A DNA stretch of 59,349 nucleotides, taken from assembly GCF_018271975.1 (NCBI RefSeq), contig NZ_JAGUCN010000031.1, positions 1 through 59,349 of the forward strand, given 5' to 3'. The notes beneath the pieces are model-generated. The model was given only the letters and a program-made list of their open reading frames with translations. It did not search any database and was not told the origin of the DNA. Of this stretch, positions 34,601 through 43,570 are shown piece after piece (positions within the stretch are counted from its first letter, which is position 1; every line of letters begins with the position of its first letter). The DNA is from Carboxylicivirga mesophila (GTDB lineage Bacteria; Bacteroidota; Bacteroidia; Bacteroidales; Marinilabiliaceae). Position numbers and translations under genes: made by a program.

Positions 34601-34693
34601 ATTTTGCTGTGTTATTATCAAAGTAAATAGCCTGCAAGATAGTGAACAGGCATAGAGTTTAACAAGTGCTGAGATGTTATTGTTGCAAAAATA

Positions 34694-34732
34694 AATCGCA
34701 CCTTATTGCCAACTGCAATAAGGTGCGATTTA
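34694..34732 (-). terminator. Perfect 17-bp stem terminator
   Basis: AAATCGCACCTTATTGC (34694-34710) and GCAATAAGGTGCGATTT (34716-34732) are exactly complementary with a 5-nt loop. It lies 22 bp past the stop of the minus-strand gene at 34755. Confidence 0.85.
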
Positions 34733-34754
34733 AATATTGTGAGGCGAATTAAGT

Positions 34755-37388
34755 TTAATTAATGTTGATGCCTACTCTGAATCCCCAGCGGGCGTAGCTG
34801 CCATCTTCAAAACCAGCAAATACACCAGCACTGCCAATTAAAAAGATTTGATTCATGCTGTAGCCAACTTCCACATAGTTTTTGTAGTTGGGTTGGGTCA
34901 GGTAACTTGTGTATAGGTTTTCGGTCCACAAGCGATTGCTTAATACCGGCAAAAATTTTAACAGCAGGTATGGCGTTGTGTAAGAAACATGAGCTTTGGC
35001 ATACCAATCGTTAGTGCTGTAGCGATAGTCATCCAGCAACAAAAAGGCATTCTCCCACGATTTGAAGTTTACAGGTATTTCAGATGTGTTAAAATGTTGA
35101 AAGCGTGAAAAATGCATTTGGTTATTGCGAGTGAAATAGCCAGCGCCAACCTGCCAGCTGAAGGCGTTAAAAATGCCCCATTCTTTCTTTTGTGATATGG
35201 TGCCGCGTATCAGTTCATAATCCGAATCGCTGCCGAACAGGTTGTTTATGCCTCGCTGATAGTTGACTTTAAAGGTCGGATAGCGCGAACCACGATGGTA
35301 TTTTCGCCCTTTGTACATGCTGTAGCGCATACGTGGCGTGTAGCTAACTTCAATAGACGTAAACAAGTCAGTCTGATCCATCAAATGTGCCGGTGTCACC
35401 AGATCATTCGGTGGTATATTTGGTGCATAGTCTTTATCCTGCTCTAAAATTGACCAGTTTGTGTTGTTCTGTAACTGCCTGTACCAGTTGTAGGACGCTG
35501 CCACATTGACTCGCATGCCATGTATCAGGTCAAATGAGCCATTGATAGCGGCATAATCCTTCTGATACAACTTCATATAGTGGTCTTTAAAGAACAGGGC
35601 AGAAAACATATTGAGGGTTCTGTCGATGCCATATTGGCTGTTGAAATCTTTGCTTAGCTGTCCGCCTGATATGGCTATTCTGGCGCGACTTTTTGGCGCA
35701 AATGAGTAACTGGCATTGGCATCCCAAAGTAATTTTTTACGCGCAAAAGCATATTGCAACATGGGTTCAATGCGCAAGTTGTGCAATGAATCAAACTCAT
35801 GTCGAATGGTGAATTTTTGCTGATAATTCCATCCGTCAACAGCATTGAAATCAACCTGGCTTAATCCAATTAGTCCGTGGTAGGTAATTCGTGTTGATGA
35901 ATCATTGGCATAGAAGGTATAGCCTGATAAAAAGCCATCGGATGCTTTGCTGAAACCAGAGCGTTTTTTCCTGGATGTTTGAGTAGTATCTGCTTTTACC
36001 TCGGCCAGTTTAATGGAGTCTTTGATCTCAAAACTACGCAGTTCATCACTGGTTAATGGTATTGGACGTATGGTTTCCCAATAGCTGGAGTCTCTTTTGG
36101 CAGTGTCTTTCTTATGGGTTATTTTATAGGTGCTTTTAATCTCCAGGGATTCTTCTTCCTCTTCGGTTTTGCGCGATTCTTTTTCTATTAAACGCGATAG
36201 CTTAATCATATCCCGGTTTGATAATTCCTCTTTAGCAAGGAGCTCTTCCATCTTTTTTTGCTGACGCGTCAGTTCCAGTTCCTTTTGCTGTTGCTCGGCG
36301 GCTTTTTTAGCAGCCTCTTCAGCTGCATACTGCTGCATTAGAATGTTAGGTACAGGTAACTCGGTATTTAATTTTATATCAGAGTATTTGACAGAGCCGG
36401 CATACCGGAAGTCAGCCTTTACGCCAAAGATAGAGGCTTTAACTATGAATCGGTGGCTGATCGGTAACCACGAACGTTCTTTAACCGGAGCATATACCTG
36501 TTTGATGTTGATCTCGCCGAAGAATGCATTGTTAGTTACATCAATTGAGTGGATATTCCAGAGGTTATCCACAATGTAGATATAGCCACTGTAGGTTTGC
36601 TGACTTTTTCGTTTAGGTACAATTTTAATCTTATTGACTGCCACATCGCCTTCGTAAAAAAAGCCTTCGTAAACAAATTTATAGTGCGAGAAAGCATTGG
36701 GTGCCAGGGGCGAGATGGCCATATCCTGATGAGGTTCGTAGAAGCTATAGGTGATATAGCCCATTACATCATTGTCGTTGGAGTCGGGGAAGGTGCTTCT
36801 TGAGGATATAACTGTATGGTTGTATTTATCGGGGGCCGTAAACTCAATCTCATTCATCGACTCCATAGTATAGGTTTCACCTACTTTAATATCGGATGCT
36901 TCCTCGTCTTTCTCCATCATCTTCTGGAATAATTTCGGGATTTTCTTCATCAGCAAGCTACCTTTAAGATATACTTCAGCCTTATACTGCTCTGTTTGTC
37001 GCTGATAGTATGGTGCCAGACTTATTGCTTTTCGCATTATAGGGTAAGCCGGGTCTTCACCACCTGAATAGACTCGTACCTCTTTTATGCGGTATTCCTG
37101 CTTCTTTAAAACGATGTTATTGGTGACCATTTGGTCTTTAATGGTAACGGTTACTTCTGTTTTCTGGAAACCCAGGCCTTGAAAAACGATGGTGTATTGA
37201 CCGGCAGGTAACAATATTTCGTATTCACCCAGATCATTGGTAGTAGTACCGGTGGTAGTTTCGGTCAGGTAAATAGTTGCAAACGGAATGGAATTGCCCT
37301 CTTCATCGGTTACGGTTCCTTTAACTCCCTGGGCCCGGCTGTAAAATGATATTAAAAGTAAAAGTGCGGCAAAATAAATTTTTGTCAT
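34755..37388 (-). CDS. DUF5686 / carboxypeptidase-like regulatory domain outer-membrane protein
   Basis: 877 residues. A signal peptide (IYFAALLLLISFYSRAQG) is followed by a carboxypeptidase D-like beta-sandwich (GVKGTVTDEEGNSIPFATIY, about 20-105). The DUF5686 part comes next (VYSGGEDPAYPIMRKAISLA, about 110-350), then a basic, glutamine/glutamate-rich coiled-coil insert (about 350-430: AAEEAAKKAAEQQQKELELT). A C-terminal beta-barrel-like region ends in ARWGFRVGININ. Such proteins are common in Bacteroidota envelopes, with unknown substrate; they resemble TonB receptors without a plug. Monocistronic with a perfect terminator. Confidence 0.85.
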   Translation of the reverse strand: MTKIYFAALLLLISFYSRAQGVKGTVTDEEGNSIPFATIYLTETTTGTTTNDLGEYEILLPAGQYTIVFQGLGFQKTEVTVTIKDQMVTNNIVLKKQEYRIKEVRVYSGGEDPAYPIMRKAISLAPYYQRQTEQYKAEVYLKGSLLMKKIPKLFQKMMEKDEEASDIKVGETYTMESMNEIEFTAPDKYNHTVISSRSTFPDSNDNDVMGYITYSFYEPHQDMAISPLAPNAFSHYKFVYEGFFYEGDVAVNKIKIVPKRKSQQTYSGYIYIVDNLWNIHSIDVTNNAFFGEINIKQVYAPVKERSWLPISHRFIVKASIFGVKADFRYAGSVKYSDIKLNTELPVPNILMQQYAAEEAAKKAAEQQQKELELTRQQKKMEELLAKEELSNRDMIKLSRLIEKESRKTEEEEESLEIKSTYKITHKKDTAKRDSSYWETIRPIPLTSDELRSFEIKDSIKLAEVKADTTQTSRKKRSGFSKASDGFLSGYTFYANDSSTRITYHGLIGLSQVDFNAVDGWNYQQKFTIRHEFDSLHNLRIEPMLQYAFARKKLLWDANASYSFAPKSRARIAISGGQLSKDFNSQYGIDRTLNMFSALFFKDHYMKLYQKDYAAINGSFDLIHGMRVNVAASYNWYRQLQNNTNWSILEQDKDYAPNIPPNDLVTPAHLMDQTDLFTSIEVSYTPRMRYSMYKGRKYHRGSRYPTFKVNYQRGINNLFGSDSDYELIRGTISQKKEWGIFNAFSWQVGAGYFTRNNQMHFSRFQHFNTSEIPVNFKSWENAFLLLDDYRYSTNDWYAKAHVSYTTPYLLLKFLPVLSNRLWTENLYTSYLTQPNYKNYVEVGYSMNQIFLIGSAGVFAGFEDGSYARWGFRVGININ

Positions 37389-37546
37389 AGGTTATAAGTT
37401 AGATTAGCGGTTTAAGTTATGGTAAAGATATAGAATTATTGTAAAACAATAAGACGTATGCATTCAACGCCTGGCTATATTTCAATATAAGGCGTACGAG
37501 CATCAACAATAGTTACAACAATGTCAATAAAAAGCGAATGTGTAGT

Positions 37547-38308
37547 TTAAAATTTCAGACTGAATGAGTTATTGATGGTGTAGAATAATTGATCCACTTC
37601 AGGCGGAACGAGGTTGTCGTAATCGAATCGGAGATAGAGTGCAAATGAAAACATCTTGGTGATTTTGACGTTGAATTTTGTTTCACTCCAGATACGGAAA
37701 TCTGCCGGATCAGAGTAATCCGGCTCGTAGTAGGTGCTGTGCGATAATGAGGCATTAGGCGACATTTGCCAGTCGGTAGATAGCATCGAACTGAATTTAA
37801 CCAGGCTTTTGCGCCGTTCATAATCACTGGTCTCAAAAAGCTCATTCAGGTAAATGGTATAGGCTACCAGAAAGAGCGAAAACTTCTCTTTGTCGGCAAT
37901 GTTAAAACGTGGACCACCACCCATTATATGTCGGTGCTTTAATTGCTTCACGCGGTTGTATTGATACTGGTAAAAGGCTTCAGCAATAATTATCTTGTCG
38001 GGTACCCAGTAGTTATACTTAAACATCAACCCGCCGTTATTCACATTGCGTTCTTCATCTACTTTACTAAAGCTGATATCAGATGAAAACAGGTAGGTGT
38101 TGTCATTATCGTTGTACTGCAATTTGAAGCGCGACATCAGCTGCATCATATCGGTAGTGGTGTGCACGAAGTTGAGCCCAAGGTTAACGTCGCCCTGGAA
38201 ACCTTTATTGGGATTTTTTGTACGTCGTTTGTCTATACTAACTATCTGTGCCGATAGTGATATAGTAAAAATGAACAGAAGTATGATAGTTGATAATCGC
38301 TTGAGCAT
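37547..38308 (-). CDS. DUF481-like outer-membrane beta-barrel protein
   Basis: 253 residues from MLKRLSTIILLFIFTISLSAQ; the longer frame starts at a TTG. After the signal peptide, the strands GDVNLGLNFVHTTTDMMQLM, LKHRHIMGGGPRFNIAD, LFLVAYTIYLNELFETSDY and TKMFSFALYLRFDYDN alternate as in DUF481/YdiY-type barrels. The protein ends in a strand-like INNSFSLKF with a terminal Phe, as expected for a protein inserted by BamA. Function is unknown. Monocistronic, divergent from the aminotransferase gene. Confidence 0.65.
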   Translation of the reverse strand: MLKRLSTIILLFIFTISLSAQIVSIDKRRTKNPNKGFQGDVNLGLNFVHTTTDMMQLMSRFKLQYNDNDNTYLFSSDISFSKVDEERNVNNGGLMFKYNYWVPDKIIIAEAFYQYQYNRVKQLKHRHIMGGGPRFNIADKEKFSLFLVAYTIYLNELFETSDYERRKSLVKFSSMLSTDWQMSPNASLSHSTYYEPDYSDPADFRIWSETKFNVKITKMFSFALYLRFDYDNLVPPEVDQLFYTINNSFSLKF

Positions 38309-38430
38309 AATGCTGCCTTTTTTTGACAAAAATAAGCTTTCCGGTGAGAACCTGAAAAAGACTTTGGCAACTGCTTATTTAAGTGGTTAAAAAGATGTTG
38401 AAAATCATGAAAAAAGTATCGTATTAACTC

Positions 38431-38438
38431 TAAATTTG
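38431..38438 (+). promoter_or_regulatory. -7 promoter element (TAAATTTG) for the aminotransferase gene
   Basis: An exact TAnnTTTG match 42 bp upstream of the ATG at 38481. It overlaps the TTG codon (38436) at which the open frame begins, so that codon is not the start. Confidence 0.5.
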
Positions 38439-38480
38439 CCTACAAGTTATAACAAGTTAAACCCATTAATCAATATAGAA

Positions 38481-39680
38481 ATGCCAAATATTTCAGACAG
38501 AGGACAACAGATGCCGGCTTCGCCGATTCGTAAGCTGGTGCCTTATGCCGAAGCAGCTAAAGCAAAAGGTACGAAGGTTTACCACCTAAATATTGGTCAG
38601 CCTGATATTAAAACTCCGGAAGTAGCACTTGATGCGATACGTAATATTGATATGAAGGTTGTAGAATACAGTCACTCAGCTGGTATTGTAAGCTATCGTC
38701 AGAAGCTGGCCAAGATGTATCAGAGCATTAATATTAATGTGGATGAAAATGAGATTTTGATTACTGCCGGTGGTTCTGAGGCTATTACATTTGCCTTTTT
38801 AAGCTGCTTAAATCCGGGTGATGAAGTGATTATTCCAGAGCCATTTTATGCCAACTATAATGGTTTTGCAGTGTCGGCAGGGGTGGTTGTAAAACCTATC
38901 CGTTCAAGCATTGAAGAAGGATTTGCTTTGCCTGCCATTGAGGAGTTTGAAAAAATGATTACGCCTAATACGAAGGCTATTGTTATTTGTAATCCAAATA
39001 ATCCAACGGGGTATCTTTACTCGCAGGACGAAATGGATCAGTTGAAGCAGATTGTGTTAAAGCATGATTTATACCTGTTCTCTGATGAGGTATATCGCGA
39101 ATTTTGCTACGACGGTGAGAAGCACATTTCGGCGATGCACCTGGATGGTATTGAAAATAATGTAGTAATGTTCGACTCTGTATCGAAGCGCTACAGCGAG
39201 TGTGGCGTGCGTATTGGAGCTTTGGTCACTAAGAATAAGGATATTATTAATACCGCGCTTAAATTCGGTCAGGCGCGTTTGAGCCCTCCTGGGTTTGGTC
39301 AGATTGCAGCCGAAGCATCGTTGGATACGCCAAAAGAATATTTCGATGAAGTATATGCTGAGTATATCGAGCGACGTAACTTTTTGGTGGAAGGCCTGAA
39401 TAAGATTGAAGGCGTTTATACACCAATGCCTAAAGGTGCTTTCTATACCGTTGCTAAGTTACCAATTGATGATTCAGATAAATTCTGTCAGTGGATTTTA
39501 AGCGAATTTGAATACGAAGGTCAGACCGTGATGATGGCGCCGGCATCGGGTTTTTACAGCACGCCGGGTGCAGGTAAAAATGAAGTGCGTATTGCTTATG
39601 TGCTCAATAAGGAAGATTTGGGTAATGCCATTAAAACACTGGAAGAAGCATTGAAGGTGTATCCTGGTCGTACGAACTAG
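38481..39680 (+). CDS. PLP-dependent aminotransferase (class I/II, aspartate aminotransferase-like)
   Basis: 399 residues from MPNISDRGQQMPASPIRKLV. The class I fold is supported by YHLNIGQPDIKTP, ITAGGSEAITFAF, VICNPNNPTGYLYS, YLFSDEVYREFCYDG and the PLP lysine in SVSKRYSECGVRIG (Lys236). The usual Arg for substrate carboxylate binding is in NEVRIAYVL near the end. It probably makes aspartate or another amino acid from its keto acid with glutamate; substrate specificity is not readable. Monocistronic, with a strong hairpin after the stop. Confidence 0.92.
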   Translation: MPNISDRGQQMPASPIRKLVPYAEAAKAKGTKVYHLNIGQPDIKTPEVALDAIRNIDMKVVEYSHSAGIVSYRQKLAKMYQSININVDENEILITAGGSEAITFAFLSCLNPGDEVIIPEPFYANYNGFAVSAGVVVKPIRSSIEEGFALPAIEEFEKMITPNTKAIVICNPNNPTGYLYSQDEMDQLKQIVLKHDLYLFSDEVYREFCYDGEKHISAMHLDGIENNVVMFDSVSKRYSECGVRIGALVTKNKDIINTALKFGQARLSPPGFGQIAAEASLDTPKEYFDEVYAEYIERRNFLVEGLNKIEGVYTPMPKGAFYTVAKLPIDDSDKFCQWILSEFEYEGQTVMMAPASGFYSTPGAGKNEVRIAYVLNKEDLGNAIKTLEEALKVYPGRTN

Positions 39681-39730
39681 AAATTAGTGTAATACAAATA
39701 GGTATAAGAGCAATCTTATATCAGGCTATT

Positions 39731-39768
39731 CAGCGGGTGATAATAGACATACTATTTATCACCCGCTG
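39731..39768 (+). terminator. Intrinsic terminator after the aminotransferase
   Basis: Perfect 13-bp stem CAGCGGGTGATAA/TTATCACCCGCTG with a 12-nt loop, 51 bp past the stop. The T-run is weak. Confidence 0.65.
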
Positions 39769-39809
39769 AGTATTTATAGGGCGGCCCATTAATCTTTGCG
39801 GTCTTTTTC

Positions 39810-39817
39810 TACCTTTG
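39810..39817 (+). promoter_or_regulatory. -7 promoter element (TACCTTTG) for the LolC/E-type gene
   Basis: Consensus match 16 bp upstream of the TTG start at 39834. The nearest TTTG (39795) is too close for a standard -33. Confidence 0.5.
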
Positions 39818-39833
39818 TAAAAAATCATGCACA

Positions 39834-41078
39834 TTGAATATCGAACTCTTTATAGCGCGTAAGATAGCCTCAGGCGGACTGGTTGGTAAAAAACTGGCAG
39901 GGCCCGTTATTAAGGTAGCCATGCTGGGGATTATCTTAGGTATGGTGGTCATGATTGTATCACTGGCTGTGGGGTTTGGTTTCAAAGGGGAAATAAGAGA
40001 GAAAATAAGTGGTTTTGCATCGCATATCCAAATTATGAGTTATGATTATAACTATTCTCCCGAGACAAATCCCATTTCAATTGATACATCGTTAGAAAAG
40101 GAAGTTGAGCTGATTGAAGGAGTAAATTATATTCAGCGCTTTGCTACCAAACCAGGTATAATAAAGGCCAATGAACTGATTCAGGGCATTGTTTTGAAAG
40201 GGGTTGATCAAACCTATAACTGGGAGTTTATTCAGTCTATTATGGTGGAGGGGCGCATACCTGTTTTTACGGATTCAGTTCGTTCCGATGAAGTACTTAT
40301 TTCTGAAGATATTGCCAGCATGTTAAAATTGAAGGTTGGGGACAAAATTCGCATGTATTTTATTCAGGATACCCCTCTTCAGCGTCGCCTGACCATTACT
40401 GGCATTTATAACTCTCATTTTCCCGAATATGACAAAATGTTTGCATTTGTTGACTTGAGGCATATTCAAAAGCTCAATGGCTGGGAGGATTACCAGATTT
40501 CAGGGTATGAAGTAGGTGTGTCCGATTTCGGACTGATGCATGCCGTAAATGATGAAATCTACTATCTCACCAGCGCTAAAATTGAAGAAGACGGCACCAT
40601 GCTTCGTAACCGAACCATCGAGCAGTTGCAGCCGCAGATATTTGGATGGTTGGATCTGTTGGATACCAATGTGTATGTTATTCTTATTCTGATTATTCTT
40701 GTTGCCAGCTTCAACATGATTTCCGGCTTGCTGATACTCATCCTGGAGCGTACCAATATGATTGGTATCCTTAAAGCTTTGGGCTCGGAAGATTGGAGCC
40801 TTCGAAAAGTTTTTGTTTACCTGTCCGGTTTTATTATCGGACGTGGGTTGCTATGGGGAAATATAATAGGCATACTGGTTTGTATAATTCAAAAGTATAC
40901 CCATCTCATTAAGCTTGATCCTGCAAATTATTATTTGTCTACTGTACCTATCTACATAACGCCAATTGATTTGTTGCTACTCAATATTGGCGTTTTGGTG
41001 GTAACCATTAGTATGATGCTTGGACCTTCCTACCTGGTTGCACGCATACTACCTGTTAAAGCCATCCGGTTTAATTAA
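39834..41078 (+). CDS. ABC transporter permease, LolC/LolE/FtsX type
   Basis: 414 residues beginning at a TTG codon: the N terminus MNIELFIARKIASGG is the family-typical start and no in-frame ATG precedes it. The ATG at 39827 is in another frame. There are four transmembrane segments: one near residues 25-48, then an extracytoplasmic MacB_PCD-like domain (about 50-270), and three in the FtsX core (VILILIILVASFNMISGLLI; VYLSGFIIGRGLLWGNIIGI; LLLNIGVLVVTISMMLGPSY). It probably extracts lipoproteins from the inner membrane with a LolD ATPase encoded elsewhere. A promoter element lies just upstream. Confidence 0.9.
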   Translation: MNIELFIARKIASGGLVGKKLAGPVIKVAMLGIILGMVVMIVSLAVGFGFKGEIREKISGFASHIQIMSYDYNYSPETNPISIDTSLEKEVELIEGVNYIQRFATKPGIIKANELIQGIVLKGVDQTYNWEFIQSIMVEGRIPVFTDSVRSDEVLISEDIASMLKLKVGDKIRMYFIQDTPLQRRLTITGIYNSHFPEYDKMFAFVDLRHIQKLNGWEDYQISGYEVGVSDFGLMHAVNDEIYYLTSAKIEEDGTMLRNRTIEQLQPQIFGWLDLLDTNVYVILILIILVASFNMISGLLILILERTNMIGILKALGSEDWSLRKVFVYLSGFIIGRGLLWGNIIGILVCIIQKYTHLIKLDPANYYLSTVPIYITPIDLLLLNIGVLVVTISMMLGPSYLVARILPVKAIRFN

Positions 41079-41330
41079 ATACAATTGTCCGTTAAAGAGA
41101 CGCCTCTGTACGTATTCGTACATTTTTTGGTGCGGTTGGTAACGCTTGATTTCAGTCGTTAATATTATTTCAATTTTTATTTGTTGTTTAAGTAGCAGTA
41201 TATCAGTGTGAAGTTGAGTTGTGCTGCAGATGATTTAGTAATTTTTTTCGAAAGAAATAAAAGTGGTATGGTTGTTGGTTTAACCAAGGCAAATACTTAA
41301 TTAAGGTTTAAGTTAATAAATGGGACAGAT

Positions 41331-41354
41331 AGCCGGGAACGCCCGGCTTTTTTT
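41331..41354 (+). terminator. Strong intrinsic terminator without an adjacent gene
   Basis: Stem AGCCGGG/CCCGGCT with a 4-nt loop followed by six T on the plus strand. It lies 253 bp past the LolC/E-type stop and 104 bp before the Nudix ATG. The 41079-41330 interval has no credible reading frame, so it is either a long 3' untranslated region or a small RNA gene. Confidence 0.85.
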
Positions 41355-41457
41355 ATGTCTTTTTTTCAGTGAGGGCAATAGGATTAATCATTACAATTAA
41401 TTAACTTAAAAGAGAACAAACCACTTCAGATTTGAGTTACATTGTAAGGGTAGGTGT

Positions 41458-42138
41458 ATGAAGAAAGAAATTGAAATATTAACGCAGGCATTAACCAGAC
41501 CACTTCCTGGTGTTGACGCTCAGCGACGAATGTCGCCTTCTGTGCGCTTCACAGGTAGCAAAAGATATAATGAAGCCGACGCACGCATGAGTAGTGTGCT
41601 TATTTTACTTTATAAAAAAGGATTAGAGTGGCATGTGCCACTTATTCAGCGCCCTAAGTATGATGGAGCTCACAGTGGGCAAATCAGCTTTCCGGGTGGT
41701 AAATACGAAGAAGGAGATGTGTCGCATCTTGACACAGCATTGCGTGAAGCTTATGAAGAGATTGGTATTGACCGCCATGAGTTGTCTTTTGTCAGGCAGC
41801 TAAGTTCACTATATATTCCCAATTCCAACTTTATTGTTTATCCTCAGGTTTGTATAACAGAATCTGAACCTGTTTTTGTTCCCGATTGCCGGGAGGTGGA
41901 AACGATTATAGAAGTGCCGGTGAGGCAATTGCTCTCACCAGCTACTATTCATCGTTTTGTTCGTAATATCAATGGGGTGGTGGTAGATGCCCCGTTTTAT
42001 AAAGTTGATAATCACATTATTTGGGGGGCTACTGCAATGATTACAAGCGAATTTCTCTCTCTGTTAGAATCGTGTACGCTCTTCTCTAATCGTTTAGAAC
42101 ATTCTTGTAATGCGTATAACGCTCCAGAATGTCACTAA
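41458..42138 (+). CDS. Nudix hydrolase, CoA pyrophosphatase-like
   Basis: 226 residues. The Nudix box is ISFPGGKYEEGDVSHLDTAL followed by REAYEEIGI, preceded by PLIQRPKYDGAHSGQISFPG, the extended CoAse (UPF0035) pattern for coenzyme A and related pyrophosphates. Mg2+-binding Glu residues of REAYEE are intact. The C-terminal last 50-odd bases overlap the convergent mltF-type gene (42086-42138). It is likely a housekeeping cytoplasmic CoA or nucleotide-diphosphate hydrolase. Confidence 0.9.
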   Translation: MKKEIEILTQALTRPLPGVDAQRRMSPSVRFTGSKRYNEADARMSSVLILLYKKGLEWHVPLIQRPKYDGAHSGQISFPGGKYEEGDVSHLDTALREAYEEIGIDRHELSFVRQLSSLYIPNSNFIVYPQVCITESEPVFVPDCREVETIIEVPVRQLLSPATIHRFVRNINGVVVDAPFYKVDNHIIWGATAMITSEFLSLLESCTLFSNRLEHSCNAYNAPECH

Positions 42139-43501
42139 CATAGTGGAAAGGTTCTTCACCACGACAGTACCCATACTTCACCACCGGGTCGTTATAGAAC
42201 GATGGTTTGGATTTATTCAGCAGGTAATAATCAACGCTATCATCCCACTTGTGCGGATCTTTGTCATTTTTCTCCGCTAATCGCATGGCATCCTCAACGT
42301 GACCTGGGCCCACATTGTAGGCGGCCAATACAAATTTCAGGCGTTCATCCGGGTCACTAATGTCTTCAGCAAAGCGCTTGTCGAGCCAAATCAGAAATTT
42401 TAATCCGCCCTGGATATTATCTTTTGGGGATGTGATTTCTTCAACGCCGAAACTTTCTGCTGTTTGAGGCATTAGCTGCATTAAACCAACTGCACCAGCC
42501 CAGCTTTTGACCTCGGGCAGGAAGCGCGACTCCTGATATATCAGTGCAGCTATCAAGCGCCAGTCCAAATTGTATTTGGCACTTTCTTCTTTGATGATTG
42601 CATCATAATCGGACACAACCCCTCCTTTAATGGAGTGGAAATTGGCATCTACCAGGTGATTGGAACGCTTATTGATAAAATACTTCCGGTAAATGCGCTT
42701 ATACTGATTGGTTTTTTTGAAGTTGATGAGCCAGTTATCTACAATATCCTTAAAGTTATTAGCATTAGGACGTACAGCCCAAGCAATCTTCTGAGGGAAG
42801 CTGACGGCTGTTTCAATATCCAGATTGTCATAAAAGTTAAGGTTGATGCGTGCCAGGTTTTCATCGCATACCGTGTAAGGTATTTCTCCGCTGGCTACTA
42901 GGGCAATGAGTTGCTCCACTTCATAATCAGGAATTTCCACAATGTGAATACTATCACCTATTTCATTGCCCAGACTTTTAAGTCGGCTTACATAGGCCGA
43001 ATTCTCCTGAACGTAAACAGTTTTCCCACCTAGGTCAATCTGATTGCGTATCAACTCCTGCGCACTGGACGGATTATTGTCAGGCGAGGGCTTTTGTTGA
43101 ACCAGCACCTGCCGTGTGATACAGTGCGGCTCGGTAAAGGCTACCTGGTGGCTGCGATCACGTGTTATGGTAAGGTTGGTGGCGATAAGATCCACTTTAC
43201 CTTCTAAAAGGCTGGCAAAGTTTTTTTCCACATCGTTGGATACAACAATTTCCAACTTAAGCCCCAAAGTGTTGCTAAGCGCTTGTAAGAGCTCAAGTTG
43301 ATAGCCTAAAGGGCGGCCTTTGTATACAAAATAGTTGGTGGAGTTATAATCGGTTATTACCCTAATTTTACCTCGCTTTATGATATCATCCAAATCAATT
43401 GCAACCAACTCTTCTTTCTGCTTGCGCACCTCTTTATTGTGGCTATTTTGGCAGGCCGACAGACTGACTAATACAATTAAAAAAAGGACAAGTTTACGCA
43501 T
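42086..43501 (-). CDS. mltF: Membrane-bound lytic murein transglycosylase F
   Basis: 471 residues with lipoprotein signal MRKLVLFLIVLVSLSAC (Cys17). An SBP_bac_3-type periplasmic-binding domain spans about residues 35-270 (GKIRVITDYNSTNYFVYKG; VDLIATNLTITRDRSHQVAF). An SLT domain then starts near 300: LIAALIYQESRFLPEVKSW (catalytic Glu324), GAVGLMQLMPQTAESFGV, LAAYNVGPGHVEDAMRLA. The two-domain plan is that of MltF. It is anchored to a membrane and cleaves peptidoglycan. It overlaps the Nudix gene tail-to-tail by 53 bp and has a -7 element at 43525-43532. Confidence 0.92.
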   Translation of the reverse strand: MRKLVLFLIVLVSLSACQNSHNKEVRKQKEELVAIDLDDIIKRGKIRVITDYNSTNYFVYKGRPLGYQLELLQALSNTLGLKLEIVVSNDVEKNFASLLEGKVDLIATNLTITRDRSHQVAFTEPHCITRQVLVQQKPSPDNNPSSAQELIRNQIDLGGKTVYVQENSAYVSRLKSLGNEIGDSIHIVEIPDYEVEQLIALVASGEIPYTVCDENLARINLNFYDNLDIETAVSFPQKIAWAVRPNANNFKDIVDNWLINFKKTNQYKRIYRKYFINKRSNHLVDANFHSIKGGVVSDYDAIIKEESAKYNLDWRLIAALIYQESRFLPEVKSWAGAVGLMQLMPQTAESFGVEEITSPKDNIQGGLKFLIWLDKRFAEDISDPDERLKFVLAAYNVGPGHVEDAMRLAEKNDKDPHKWDDSVDYYLLNKSKPSFYNDPVVKYGYCRGEEPFHYVSDILERYTHYKNVLND

Positions 43502-43524
43502 ATTTAGCTTATTAAATTCAGCTG

Positions 43525-43532
43525 CAAAGTTA
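43525..43532 (-). promoter_or_regulatory. -7 promoter element (TAACTTTG) for mltF
   Basis: Minus-strand TAnnTTTG match 24 bp upstream of the mltF ATG. Confidence 0.5.
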
Positions 43533-43570
43533 ATTACTTCAACTGATTAAAAGCTATTTAAGTTACTTCT

